Translations under genes and position numbers: made by a program | Assembly: GCF_039908635.1 (NCBI RefSeq) | Contig: NZ_CP150918.1 | Span: 5,596,001 to 5,660,000 of the forward strand | DNA length: 64,000 nucleotides | Reading direction: 5' to 3' | From: Pseudomonas purpurea | GTDB lineage: Bacteria > Pseudomonadota > Gammaproteobacteria > Pseudomonadales > Pseudomonadaceae | Part shown: piece by piece, positions 8,387-18,071 of the stretch | Position numbering within the stretch: the stretch's first letter is position 1 | Layout: each line of letters starts with the position of its first letter | The notes under the pieces: model-generated | What the model saw: the letters and a program-made list of their open reading frames with translations, nothing else | Databases searched by the model: none | Told to the model about the DNA's origin: nothing

Positions 8387-9352
8387 ATGTCGACGAACCA
8401 TCGCTCATCCCGTCTTTTCGCCATGATGTTAATGGTGCTGCTCGTGGCCGCTGGCGGCTTCGGTTATTGGAAATCCCAACACGACCGGCTGCCTGAAGGC
8501 CTGAGCATGGGCAACGGCCGACTCGAAGCCACCGAAGTGCAGATCGCCAGCAAGATCCCTGGTCGCCTGGCCGAGGTGCACGTCGATGAAGGCGACAAGG
8601 TGCTCAAGGGCCAGCTCCTGGCACGCATGGACACCCGCACCCTCGAAGCCCAGCGCAACCAGGCCGAAGCCGAAGTGCTGCGCGCCCGCCAGAACTACTC
8701 CGCCGCCGAAGCCAACGTGCAACTGCGCCAAAGCGAACTGCTGTTGGCCAATCAGGAAATCAAGCGTTCTCAGGAACTGTTCAAGCGCGGTTTTGCCAGC
8801 CAGCAGATCATCGACCAGCAACAAGCCCGCATGAACACCGGCAACGCCGCGGTCCTCGCCGCGCGAGCCCAGGTCGCGGCAGTTGAGGCGGCCATCGGTG
8901 CCGCACAGGCGCAAGTCGCTCAACTGACCAGCGAAATCGATGACAGCAGCCTGCGGGCGCCGATCGACGGCGTGATCCAGTTGCGCCTGGCAGAGCCCGG
9001 CGAAGTCCTCGGCGCCGGTGGCCGGGTGTTGCTGCTGATCGACCCGAATGACCAATACATGAACCTCTATCTGCCCGCCTCGATCACCGGTCGCCTGACC
9101 GTCGGTGGCGAAACACGAATCCTGCTCGACGCCCTGCCCAATCAACCGCTGCCGGCGAAAATCAGCTTCGTCGCGGCCAAGTCGCAGTTCACCCCCAAAG
9201 AGGTGGAAACCCGTGACGAGCGGCAAAAACTGGTGTTCCGGGTCAAGCTCAAACTGACTCAGCCCAGTGCTGCGCCCCAGGCCAAGCCTGGCATGCCCGG
9301 CGCAGGTTACGTGCGCACGGCGACCGTGGACTGGCCGGCCAACCTGCAATGA
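8387..9352 (+). CDS. HlyD-family membrane fusion protein of an ABC exporter (YhiI-like)
   Basis: A 321-residue periplasmic adaptor. One N-terminal helix (FAMMLMVLLVAAGGFGYW) anchors it; then a lipoyl/barrel-sandwich half (VQIASKIPGRLAEVHVDEGD), a long alpha-helical hairpin rich in Ala/Gln (about residues 85-195), the second lipoyl half (SSLRAPIDGVIQLRLAEPGE) and a beta-barrel. ATG 8387 is preceded by AGGA; a TTG five codons upstream is less likely. It overlaps the ABC gene by ATGA and is the adaptor of the three-gene YhiI-RbbA-YhhJ-type exporter. Confidence 0.9.
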   Translation: MSTNHRSSRLFAMMLMVLLVAAGGFGYWKSQHDRLPEGLSMGNGRLEATEVQIASKIPGRLAEVHVDEGDKVLKGQLLARMDTRTLEAQRNQAEAEVLRARQNYSAAEANVQLRQSELLLANQEIKRSQELFKRGFASQQIIDQQQARMNTGNAAVLAARAQVAAVEAAIGAAQAQVAQLTSEIDDSSLRAPIDGVIQLRLAEPGEVLGAGGRVLLLIDPNDQYMNLYLPASITGRLTVGGETRILLDALPNQPLPAKISFVAAKSQFTPKEVETRDERQKLVFRVKLKLTQPSAAPQAKPGMPGAGYVRTATVDWPANLQ

Positions 9353-12063
9353 GCGCCCCGGCGCTGCAAGCCGTCGGCCTGCGCCATGCCTACGGCCAAC
9401 AGCAAGCGCTGATCGACATCGCCTTCAGCCTGCCCAGCGGCACGCGTTGCGGGTTGATCGGCCCGGACGGAGCGGGCAAGTCGAGCCTGCTGGGGCTGAT
9501 TGCCGGGGTCAAAAAGCTGCAACAGGGACACCTGGAGGTACTGGGCGGCTCCATCGACCAGCGCCGCCATCGCAACAGCCTCTACCCGCGCATCGCCTTC
9601 ATGCCTCAGGGCCTGGGCGGCAACCTGTACCCGGACCTGTCGATCAATGAAAACATTCGGTTCTTCGCCACCCTGTTCGGCCTGTCGAAATACGAATGCG
9701 ACCAGCGCATGCACAGCCTGCTGCTGGCCACCGACCTGGCGCGCTTCGCCGATCGCCCGGCGGGCAAACTGTCTGGCGGCATGAAGCAGAAGCTCGGCCT
9801 GTGCTGCGCGCTGATCCACGAGCCGGACCTGCTGATCCTCGATGAGCCGACCACTGGCGTCGACCCGCTCTCGCGTCGGCACTTCTGGGAACTGGTGGAA
9901 GACGTTCGCCGCCAACGTCCTCAACTGACCCTGCTGGTCGCCACGGCCTACATGGAAGAAGCCGAGCAGTTCGAACACTGCCTGATGCTCGACCGTGGCA
10001 CGTTGATCGCCGATGGTCTGAGCCGCGAACTGGCCGCCGTCACCCCGAGCGGCAAACTCGACGACGCCTTCACCCACTTCCAGGGCGATAACGGGCACAG
10101 CAACGAGCCGCTGGTGATTCCGCCCAGAAGCAACGACCAGCATGACATCGCCATCGAAGCCCACGAGTTGACCCTGCGTTTCGGCGACTTTACGGCGGTG
10201 AACAAAGTCAGCTTCGCCATCGGGCGCGGCGAGATCTTCGGTTTCCTCGGCTCCAATGGCTGCGGCAAAACCACCACCATGAAAGTCCTCACCGGCCTGA
10301 TGCCCGCCACCGAAGGCAGCGCCACGCTGCTCGGCAACCCGGTGAACGCCAAGGACCTGGCCACCCGCAAACGGGTCGGTTTCATGTCACAAAGCTTCTC
10401 GCTGTATGGCGAACTCAGCGTGCGGCAGAACCTGGTGCTGCATGCGCGACTGTTCGACCTGCCCAAGGCCGACAGCGCCCAGCGCATCGAAGAACTGATC
10501 CAGCGCTTCGACCTGGGCAGTATCGCCGAACAACAGTCCGGTGCCCTGCCGCTGGGCCTGCGTCAGCGGTTGTCGCTGGCCGTCGCGGTGCTGCATCGCC
10601 CGGAAGTGCTGATCCTCGACGAACCGACGTCCGGCGTCGATCCGGCGGCCCGCGATGATTTTTGGCGATTGCTGATCGAGCTGTCCCGCGAACAAGGGGT
10701 GACGATTTTCCTGTCCACCCACTTCATGAACGAAGCCCAACGCTGCGACCGCATCTCGTTGATGCACGCAGGCAAAGTGCTGGCCTGCGATACGCCTGCG
10801 GCGCTGCAACAGCAGTTTGAGGGCGACACCCTGGAAGACGCCTTCGTCCGCTGCCTCGAGGACGCCCAAAGCGCCAGCCCGACGCCGCCTGCGCCCGAGT
10901 CGGTGGTAGCAGGCCCGGCGCCCGTCAGCAAACGCGGTTTCAGCCTGAGCCGATTGATTGCCGTGGCCAGCCGCGAAGGCAAGGAGTTGCTGCGCGACAA
11001 GGTGCGCCTGGCCTTCGCCCTGGCCGGCGCGTTGTTCATGATGGTGATTTTTGGCTACGGCATTTCCCTGGACGTGGAAAAACTCGCTTTCGCCGTCTAC
11101 GACCAGGACCAGACACCGCAAAGCCGCGCCTACCTCGAGGCGTTTCGCAGTTCGCGCTACTTCGCCGAACAGACGCCGATCCGCGATGCCAGGGAGCTGC
11201 ACAAACGCCTGCAACGCTCGGAAATCAAACTGGCGCTGGAGATTCCACCGGGATTCGGTCGCGACTTGTACGCCGGTCGGCAACCGGCCGTGGCTGCGTG
11301 GCTGGACGGCGGCATGCCGTTTCGCGCCGAGACCAGCCGCAACTATGTCGAAGCCGTGCATCAGGCCAACCTCGAACAACTTGCGGCGCAAAGCAGCCCG
11401 GCGCTCAATCAACGAGTACCGGCGAAACTGGAAACCCGTTTCCGCTACAACCAGGATGTGGTCAGCGTGAACGCCATCGGCCCCGGCGTGATGGCGCTGA
11501 TCCTGGCGTTCATTCCGGCCATGCTCACGGCGCTGGGGATTGTTCGCGAGAAGGAACTGGGCTCGATCACCAACTTCTACGCCACGCCGCTAACGCGCCT
11601 GGAGTTTCTGCTGGGCAAGCAAACGCCTTATCTGATCGTGAGCCTGATCAACCTCGGTTTGCTGGTGGCGATGAACCGCTGGCTGTTCGGTGTGCCGTTC
11701 AAGGGCAGCGGCCTGACCCTGGCGTTCGGCGGCCTGCTGTATGTGCTGGCGACCACCAGCCTGGGCCTGCTGATTTCCGCGTTCACCCGCACCCAGATCG
11801 CAGCGATCCTGGGCACCATGATCATCACCAGCCTGCCGACTATCCAGTTCTCCGGGCTGATCGTGCCGCGCTCCTCGCTTGAAGGCGCCGCCGCGCTGAT
11901 GGGGCAGTTGTTTCCGGCCGGGTATTTCCTCGATATCGCCGTCGGTACATTCACCAAGGCCCTCGATATCCGCCAGTTGTGGCCACAGTGCCTGGCGCTG
12001 TTCGGGTTTTTCCTCGGGTTCACCGGGCTGAGCCTGGTCATGCTCAAGAAGCAGGAGGTCTGA
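9349..12063 (+). CDS. ABC transporter fusion: two ATP-binding domains plus ABC-2 permease (RbbA-like)
   Basis: A 904-residue fusion. ABC domain 1 (about 5-235) has Walker A GPDGAGKSS, signature LSGGMKQKLGL and Walker B LLILDEPTTGVDP. ABC domain 2 (about 265-495) has Walker A GSNGCGKTTT and Walker B VLILDEPTSGVDP, but its signature is the degenerate LPLGLRQRLSL, as in E. coli RbbA. The C-terminal half (about 535-904) is an ABC-2 permease with a large periplasmic loop and some six helices ending FTGLSLVMLKK. Despite the RbbA name (ribosome-associated ATPase), context with HlyD and a second permease says it exports something. Overlaps both neighbours. Confidence 0.92.
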   Translation: MSAPALQAVGLRHAYGQQQALIDIAFSLPSGTRCGLIGPDGAGKSSLLGLIAGVKKLQQGHLEVLGGSIDQRRHRNSLYPRIAFMPQGLGGNLYPDLSINENIRFFATLFGLSKYECDQRMHSLLLATDLARFADRPAGKLSGGMKQKLGLCCALIHEPDLLILDEPTTGVDPLSRRHFWELVEDVRRQRPQLTLLVATAYMEEAEQFEHCLMLDRGTLIADGLSRELAAVTPSGKLDDAFTHFQGDNGHSNEPLVIPPRSNDQHDIAIEAHELTLRFGDFTAVNKVSFAIGRGEIFGFLGSNGCGKTTTMKVLTGLMPATEGSATLLGNPVNAKDLATRKRVGFMSQSFSLYGELSVRQNLVLHARLFDLPKADSAQRIEELIQRFDLGSIAEQQSGALPLGLRQRLSLAVAVLHRPEVLILDEPTSGVDPAARDDFWRLLIELSREQGVTIFLSTHFMNEAQRCDRISLMHAGKVLACDTPAALQQQFEGDTLEDAFVRCLEDAQSASPTPPAPESVVAGPAPVSKRGFSLSRLIAVASREGKELLRDKVRLAFALAGALFMMVIFGYGISLDVEKLAFAVYDQDQTPQSRAYLEAFRSSRYFAEQTPIRDARELHKRLQRSEIKLALEIPPGFGRDLYAGRQPAVAAWLDGGMPFRAETSRNYVEAVHQANLEQLAAQSSPALNQRVPAKLETRFRYNQDVVSVNAIGPGVMALILAFIPAMLTALGIVREKELGSITNFYATPLTRLEFLLGKQTPYLIVSLINLGLLVAMNRWLFGVPFKGSGLTLAFGGLLYVLATTSLGLLISAFTRTQIAAILGTMIITSLPTIQFSGLIVPRSSLEGAAALMGQLFPAGYFLDIAVGTFTKALDIRQLWPQCLALFGFFLGFTGLSLVMLKKQEV

Positions 12064-13181
12064 TGCATCAGCTCGCGCACATCCTGCGTCTGGGAATCAA
12101 GGAACTCACCAGCCTGCGCCACGACAGCGTACTGCTGCTGTTTTTGCTGTACGCCTTCAGCGTGGCGATCTACATGCCCGCCGCCGGCTCGGTGATTGGC
12201 GTGCACAACGCCAGCGTGGCACTGGTGGACGAAGACCACAGCCACCTGTCCCGGCAACTCGCCGAAGCCCTGCAACCGCCGCAGTTCCAGAACGCCGTGC
12301 CCTTGCCGTATGACCAGTTGGACAAGGTCATGGACAGCGGCCAGTACACGTTCGTGATTAACGTACCGGCCAACTTCCAGGCCGATTTGCTGGCGGGGCG
12401 CTCGCCGGCCGTGCAGGTCAACGTCGATGCCACGGCCATGAGCCAGGCGTTCATGGGCGCCGGGTACATCGGGCGGATCTTCCAGCGTGAACTGCTCAAC
12501 TACGGCGGCCAGCCCGACAGCGCCAGCAAGGCCCCGGCGCTGCTGACCACCCGGGCGCTGTTCAACACCAACCTGCAGGGCGGCTGGTTTCTGGCGGTGA
12601 TTCAGATCGTCAACAACATCACCATCCTGGCCATCGTACTGACCGGCACTGCGCTGCTGCGCGAACGTGAGCACGGCACCCTCGACCATTTGCTGGTGCT
12701 GCCGCTGACGGGGCTGGAAATCATGCTGGCCAAAATCTGGAGCAACATGCTGGTGGTGGTGCTGTGCACCTGGGTGTCGCTGGAAGTGGTGGTCAAGGGG
12801 TTGCTGGGCGTGCCGCTGGCCGGCTCCCTGGGACTGTTTTTGCTGGTGACCGCGCTGTACCTGTTTGCCAGCACCGCGTTGGGGATTTTCCTCGCGACCC
12901 TGGCGCGCTCGACGCCGCAGTTCGGGCTGCTATCGATTCCGGTGATCATCCCGATGCTGCTGCTCTCGGGCGGCAGCACGCCGCTCGACAGTATGCCGCA
13001 GTGGCTGCAATGGGTGATGCAGGGTTCACCGTCGACCCATTTCGTCAGCCTCAGTGCCGCGATTTTGTTCCGCGATGCCTCGGTCAACGTAGTCTGGCCG
13101 GACTTGCTGGCACTGGCAGTGATCGGCCTGGCGTTCTTTGCAATCTCGCTGGCGCGGTTCCGCAAAAGCCTGGCGTCCTGA
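12063..13181 (+). CDS. ABC-2 type permease (YhhJ-like)
   Basis: A 372-residue membrane protein starting MHQLAHILRLGIKELTSLRH, with one N-terminal helix, a periplasmic domain to about residue 170, then about five helices including the ABC-2 motif LLREREHGTLDHLLVLPLTG. The start ATG overlaps the previous gene's stop as TGATG. It pairs with the fused permease half of the upstream protein to form the channel. Last gene of the exporter operon; a palindrome follows within four bases. Confidence 0.92.
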   Translation: MHQLAHILRLGIKELTSLRHDSVLLLFLLYAFSVAIYMPAAGSVIGVHNASVALVDEDHSHLSRQLAEALQPPQFQNAVPLPYDQLDKVMDSGQYTFVINVPANFQADLLAGRSPAVQVNVDATAMSQAFMGAGYIGRIFQRELLNYGGQPDSASKAPALLTTRALFNTNLQGGWFLAVIQIVNNITILAIVLTGTALLREREHGTLDHLLVLPLTGLEIMLAKIWSNMLVVVLCTWVSLEVVVKGLLGVPLAGSLGLFLLVTALYLFASTALGIFLATLARSTPQFGLLSIPVIIPMLLLSGGSTPLDSMPQWLQWVMQGSPSTHFVSLSAAILFRDASVNVVWPDLLALAVIGLAFFAISLARFRKSLAS

Positions 13182-13184
13182 CCT

Positions 13185-13212
13185 GTGGCGAGGGAGCTTG
13201 CTCCCTCGCCAC
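13185..13212. repeat. 28-bp perfect palindrome (REP-type hairpin) between convergent genes
   Basis: Two 13-base arms, GTGGCGAGGGAGC and its exact complement, around TT. It lies between the exporter operon and the convergent FliL-like gene and may act as a bidirectional terminator or mRNA-protecting hairpin. An identical copy is at 60908-60935. Confidence 0.85.
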
Positions 13213-13237
13213 AAAAGCCAGTTTGTCTCAGGAATAC

Positions 13238-13645
13238 TTATTGAATGATCAGGTTGTTGAACAACAGGTCTTCAACCACCGGCTTGCCGGTTTCGTCATT
13301 CATCACTTGCTGGGTCTGCTTCAAGGCCTCCTGGCGGAGTTTTTCCTTGGCTTCGACATTGTTCATGGTCTCGGTGGTTTGCTGGGCGAACAGCGCCACC
13401 AACTGATTACGAATCAACGGCTCATTGGCTTTCACCGCTTTGGCGGCCTCGTCGCCAGTCACCCGCAACGCCACGTCAGCCTTGTAAACCTTGAGTTTCG
13501 GGCCGCCATCAAGACCGTAGTTACCCACGAACGGCGGGCTCAGGCTGATATAGCTGACCTTCGGGGCTTCACCTTCTTTGGCTTCTTCGGCCATCGCTGC
13601 CGTCGGCAGGGTCAGGGCCAGCATCAACATGATCCACGCTTTCAC
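13238..13645 (-). CDS. FliL-like periplasmic protein
   Basis: GTG 13645 follows AAGGAGCG, so a 135-residue product is chosen over a longer reading. It starts VKAWIMLMLALTLPTAAMA, a cleavable-looking signal peptide, then an acidic linker and YISLSPPFVGNYG, with LRVTGDEAAKAVKANEPLIR and RQEALKQTQQVM, the core of the FliL family. Genuine FliL is anchored by an uncleaved N-terminal helix and lies in flagellar operons; this copy is isolated from flagellar genes. A direct flagellar role is therefore uncertain. Confidence 0.8.
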   Translation of the reverse strand: MKAWIMLMLALTLPTAAMAEEAKEGEAPKVSYISLSPPFVGNYGLDGGPKLKVYKADVALRVTGDEAAKAVKANEPLIRNQLVALFAQQTTETMNNVEAKEKLRQEALKQTQQVMNDETGKPVVEDLLFNNLIIQ

Positions 13646-13803
13646 AATTCGCTCCTTATCCGGTTTGCGGCCTAGCATAACGACCTGCCCGCAACAGCCC
13701 AAGCACAAAGCTTATGGCGGATTATCAGGACAGGGCATGCTCGTTGACCGCTTGACTTGCACACCTACACTTATCGGCCATCACTCCCAAAGGAATAGCC
13801 CTG

Positions 13804-14781
13804 ATGAAAGCCGTGCTGTGCAAAGCCTTCGGCCCTGCCGAAACGCTGGTGCTGGAAGACGTCGCGAGTCCAATGCCTGCAAAGAACGAAATCCTGCTGG
13901 ACGTGCACGCGGCCGGGGTGAACTTCCCGGACACGCTGATCATCGAGGGTAAATACCAGTTCAAGCCGCCGTTCCCATTTTCACCGGGCGGCGAGGCCGC
14001 CGGGGTGGTGAGCGCGGTGGGCGAGAAGGTCAGCCACCTCAAGGTCGGTGACCGGGTCATGGCGCTGACCGGGTGGGGCAGCTTCGCCGAGCAGGTCGCG
14101 GTGCCGGGCTACAACGTGCTGCCGATCCCGCCTGCCATGGACTTCAACACCGCCGCCGCTTTCAGCATGACCTACGGCACCTCGATGCACGCCCTCAAAC
14201 AGCGCGGCCACCTGCAACCGGGAGAAACCCTGTTAGTGCTCGGCGCGTCGGGTGGCGTTGGCCTGGCGGCCGTGGAGATCGGCAAAGCCATGGGCGCCCG
14301 GGTGATCGCCGCTGCCAGCAGCGCCGAAAAACTGGCGGTGGCCAAGGCTGCCGGTGCCGATGAGTTGATCAATTACAGCGAAACCAGCCTCAAGGACGAA
14401 ATCAAGCGCCTGACCGACGGCAACGGTGCCGACGTGATCTACGACCCGGTTGGCGGCGACCTGTTCGACCAGGCCATACGCGCCATCGCCTGGAACGGCC
14501 GCCTGCTGGTGGTGGGTTTCGCCAGCGGACGCATCCCCGAGCTGCCGGTGAACCTGGCGCTGCTCAAGGGTGCAGCGGTGGTCGGGGTGTTCTGGGGGTC
14601 TTTCGCCCAACGCCAGCCGCAGGACAATGCAGCCAACTTCCAGCAGCTGTTTAGCTGGTTTGCCGAAGGCAAGTTGAAGCCACTGGTGTCGCAGGTGTAC
14701 CCGCTGAGTAATGCCGCGCAAGCCATCAACGACCTCGGCCAGCGCAAGGCGGTCGGGAAGGTGGTGGTGCAGGTTCGCTGA
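13804..14781 (+). CDS. NADPH:quinone oxidoreductase, zinc-independent MDR family
   Basis: A 325-residue medium-chain reductase beginning MKAVLCKAFGPAETLVLEDV, with the GroES-like half at 1-120 (VNFPDTLIIEGKYQFKPPFP, PGGEAAGVVSAVGE) and a Rossmann half with TLLVLGASGGVGLAAVEIGK. No structural-zinc cysteines are visible, matching the quinone-oxidoreductase branch. AAAGGAA precedes the start. A strong terminator follows, and the AT-rich pyocin insert begins right after. Substrate unknown. Confidence 0.9.
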   Translation: MKAVLCKAFGPAETLVLEDVASPMPAKNEILLDVHAAGVNFPDTLIIEGKYQFKPPFPFSPGGEAAGVVSAVGEKVSHLKVGDRVMALTGWGSFAEQVAVPGYNVLPIPPAMDFNTAAAFSMTYGTSMHALKQRGHLQPGETLLVLGASGGVGLAAVEIGKAMGARVIAAASSAEKLAVAKAAGADELINYSETSLKDEIKRLTDGNGADVIYDPVGGDLFDQAIRAIAWNGRLLVVGFASGRIPELPVNLALLKGAAVVGVFWGSFAQRQPQDNAANFQQLFSWFAEGKLKPLVSQVYPLSNAAQAINDLGQRKAVGKVVVQVR

Positions 14782-14800
14782 ATCTCACTGGACACGCCTA

Positions 14801-14840
14801 AAAAGGTCAGAACAATTGATGAAGTTGTTCTGGCCTTTTC
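14801..14840 (+). terminator. Rho-independent terminator after the quinone oxidoreductase gene
   Basis: Arms AAAAGGTCAGAACAA and TTGTTCTGGCCTTTT with a short loop, so it can work in both directions. It also marks the left edge of the AT-rich insert. Confidence 0.85.
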
Positions 14841-15058
14841 ATTTACAGCACCAAACTGTTAAAACTTCATTTAGCAACCATCAACCTAGAATTAATTTAG
14901 CAGTAAATATGTAACGCATTCACTGCGAAAAATTACGCTAGCTTACTTCCTTACAGATCAGTACATCGATCAAGGTAGCCTCGTAACCAAATTTGCCAGC
15001 CCCTCACAACAATCTGTAAGAAGCGTCGCCGCTGATTTTAGAGGGCGTTATTTAAAAC

Positions 15059-17750
15059 ATGGAACAATCGACATGGATAAGTCATATGTTTAATGTCACT
15101 GATTACTTGGGGCCTCATAAAAAAACGGGGCCAAGCTCATACGAACTAGCCCCGGTACCGGTCAGAGCGGAAAGATTATCAAGCCCCCATATAGAAAGAT
15201 ATTTTTCAGGAAGTTGGGGCCTGAATGAAGGCCCCCATAGAGGCACCAGTCAAGGATCAGGAAAGCTCAGCCCGCTCACGCCCTTTATATGGGATGACCT
15301 GATGCAAGAACAGAGAATAAATAGCACACACATTGACAGTGAATACATCGACACATTCAACAGACTTACAGAGACTACCATTGGTGAACTAGAGCACGCG
15401 AAACAGATAGCCAGGGGGAACCATGCTCTCTCGCCGACGGAGAAAGCAAAAATAGAGCAAGAAACAACCATCAAAGCTATCCAATCCAAAACGTCAGAAT
15501 ATGAAGCTCGGACCCAGAGCGCTTACTCGCTCTACGGTCACAACCCATTCTTTCTAATGAAGGAGTTATCCTTCAGGAAAATATTGGAAAGCCTGGAGAC
15601 ATCACCTCCCGACGTCTCCGCCGCTTATACAGCAATAGACAATACGTATCGCTCGGCATTGGAGCTGAAACGGATTTCACTGCAGATGAATATTCTGGCC
15701 AAACAGCTGGAAGCATTGTCTTTAAGAAGAGGTCAGGCCGACACCGGACTCCAAGCTGCAAACAATATTTCGGCATCCAGAGCGGATGAGAGATTTACGG
15801 TTATCAATCAGGAAGTAAATATTCGCTTCCAACTTTTACCTTTTTTTCTTGTAGAGAAAATCGCTACAACAACAGGCTCAGCAAGAGAATTTACCCTCTC
15901 TCAATCTCTCTCACATTACAAAGCAGCGATAGATAATATTATCGTAATTGAGCAAGCAGCTATCAGCCCCTATGCAAAGGCCAACCCCAATATTAATCCG
16001 CCATTAAGTAAATCTGAACTTGAGGCGCTTAAGAACTTGGTGAATTTACAGGCCACCACTAATCTGGGTAACCGCTGGAATGACTACCATGTATCACTCC
16101 TTCATTCTGAAACCGTTCAATATTTGACCCAGGCAACAAACGCTTTTGGAGGTCTGATCACTCGTAGCCAAGAAGCCGAACGTTTGCAAGAACAGTCGCG
16201 CATTGCGTCTGAAGCTCAGGCAAGACATCTTGCCGAGCAACAGGCCCAAGAAGGAGCACGCCGACACGCAGAAGCACAACTTCATGCCAAGCAACAAGAA
16301 GCAAAGGCTGCCGCAGAGGCACGAGCAAAAATCGCGGCTGATAAAATCAGGGTATATAAAGCAGAAAAACGAGCCGAGCGAATAAGAAACCAGCAAGTAG
16401 CAACGAGATTGGCGGAGCGCTTTACCGAGATACTTGAAAATTTCAACCAATACCAACCCAAAGGCATCGACCAAAAACTGCAGTGGATGAAAGAGAAGCA
16501 AGACGAACTGTTATCCGCAGATCTCAATGCGGACAAAGCGGAAGAAAAGGCAGGAATGTTCTTTGGTTCATTAAAAAGGAGCCAACGAAAAACTTCACTA
16601 CGAAAAGTGCAAACACAGATCGATGCAGTGGCTCGAACGATTGAAAACATAAGCCTTTCCACCGTGAGCGGCGCTGCGGCATCCTCACGGGCGTTAGTGA
16701 TAACGCCTGACGGGCTTATTGCCGGGTATGAAGGCCTCCCAATCTCCTTGGCAGGGGCCATTGATTCGCTGAGCAACGCGAGAGCGGCGATAGGAGGCGG
16801 CCCCGCTGGCAGTACTCGCCGCAACGTTGTTTTACACGCCAACCTTGGGAAACGGCGAACTTCAACGCAATCCCGTGGTGCTGACGATTCCGCTGGCGCA
16901 GCTTGTCGGTGATGACGATTACTATGCAGATCTGCACCTTTACAGCTCCGTTTACATGCCGTTTCGAGTGGTGTCCTCGGTTCGCGGAGCGCACACCCAG
17001 CTCTACCTCTCCCCGACCGGTGAGCACCTGCCCGACATGGTCAGAATCAGGGATGTAGAACTTGATCCACTGACGAACCTCTTCACCTTCACGACCGAAG
17101 GCATTCCCTCAAGAACGCTGACGTGGACACCAAACAATGCGCCCGGCAATGACACCTTAGGCTCAACGGAGTTACCTGCCGATCAACCTGAAATCAAGAT
17201 TTATCCCGGTGCCCGAGTCACACAAGTAGAGGGACGCACTGACGAACATCCGATGTGTGATGAGGCCGACACTGACGATTACATCCTGATTTTCCCGGAA
17301 GAGTCGGGGATAGATCCCGTCTATGTCATGGCGAGCCGCTCGGGACCGCGTTACGAGCCGGGAACGGTGACTGGAACAGGGCAGGCTGTCGGACAGAATT
17401 GGCTGGGGAGCGCAGGGGAACGCGGTGGTTCTCCGATTCCCGTTCAAATCGCGGATAAATTGCGTGGTCAAGCGTTCAGGAATTTTGATCAGTTTAGAGA
17501 AAGTTTTTGGAAAGCTGTCGCGGCCGATAAAGCACTTAGTGCCCAATTTGGGAAAGCCGACTTAAAATTGTTACACAGAGGTGTAGCGCCCACCGTTGAT
17601 GCCGTTGACTATGCTGGCAAGAGAGATAAATTCGAAATCCATCACAAAGAAACAATCGCCAATGGCGGCGCTGTATATGATATCGATAATTTGACAATCA
17701 TGACCCCAAGAGCACATATCGAACTTCACAGGAATGGTGGCAGGCTATGA
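15059..17750 (+). pseudogene. S-type pyocin with HNH DNase domain, interrupted by a +1 frameshift
   Basis: Two overlapping frames (15059-16912 and 16827-17750) join into one 896-residue protein if one C is removed from CCCC at 16801-16804; the corrected sequence there reads GGPLAVLAATLFYTPTLG, the start of the Pyocin_S translocation domain. Layout: unrecognised N-terminal region, presumably receptor binding (1-365); coiled coil with EAERLQEQSRIASEAQAR and KAAAEARAKIAADK (about 368-460); Pyocin_S domain (about 580-730); colicin-E9-like DNase (about 750-896) with HHKETIANGG and the HH-x14-N-x8-H-x3-H metal motif. It would kill related cells by cutting DNA. The gene is clearly more AT-rich than its flanks, marking transfer. 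I see no convincing SOS or PrtN box. Whether the shift is real or a sequencing error is open. Confidence 0.88.
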
Positions 17751-18022
17751 AACTTAAAGATCGAATTGAAGACTATACGGAGTCGGAGTTCCTACTTTTT
17801 GTGACTGAGTTTTTCGAGGATACCAACGGCCTGACCGGGGATGCACTGAGTCAATACACAAGTAATCTGGCACATCACTTTGAAAAAATCACAGAACACC
17901 CTAGAAAGCGTGCAGTCATCTTCCGACCAACGGGTGACCGTGAAGACAGCCCTGCTGGCGTAGTACAAGAGATCAAGGAGTGGCGTGCCCAAAATGGCAA
18001 ACCCGGCTTCAAACCAGAGTAA
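17747..18022 (+). CDS. Colicin/pyocin DNase immunity protein
   Basis: A 91-residue acidic protein of the Im2/Im9 family. The motifs DYTESEFLLFVTEFF, HPRKRAVIF, and EDSPAGVVQEIKEWRAQNGKPGFK match the four-helix immunity fold, where the YT-E-EFL helix and SP-GVV helix contact the nuclease. It binds the DNase domain of the adjacent pyocin and protects the producer. Its ATG overlaps the toxin stop by ATGA, so translation is coupled. Intact, unlike the toxin frame. Confidence 0.95.
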   Translation: MKLKDRIEDYTESEFLLFVTEFFEDTNGLTGDALSQYTSNLAHHFEKITEHPRKRAVIFRPTGDREDSPAGVVQEIKEWRAQNGKPGFKPE

Positions 18023-18028
18023 ACCGCA

Positions 18029-18067
18029 CCAGCAAGCAGCATCGCCGAAGGTGAAGCTGCTTGCTGG
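18029..18067 (+). terminator. Hairpin after the immunity gene
   Basis: Twelve-base perfect arms CCAGCAAGCAGC and GCTGCTTGCTGG around a 15-base loop, between convergent genes. There is no strong T run, so the terminator call is tentative. Confidence 0.5.
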
Positions 18068-18071
18068 TAGC

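Noticed and set aside
14880..15058. SOS (LexA) or PrtN P-box upstream of the pyocin
   Set aside because: I found no CTGT-N8-ACAG or repeated ATTG-GT pattern good enough to report.
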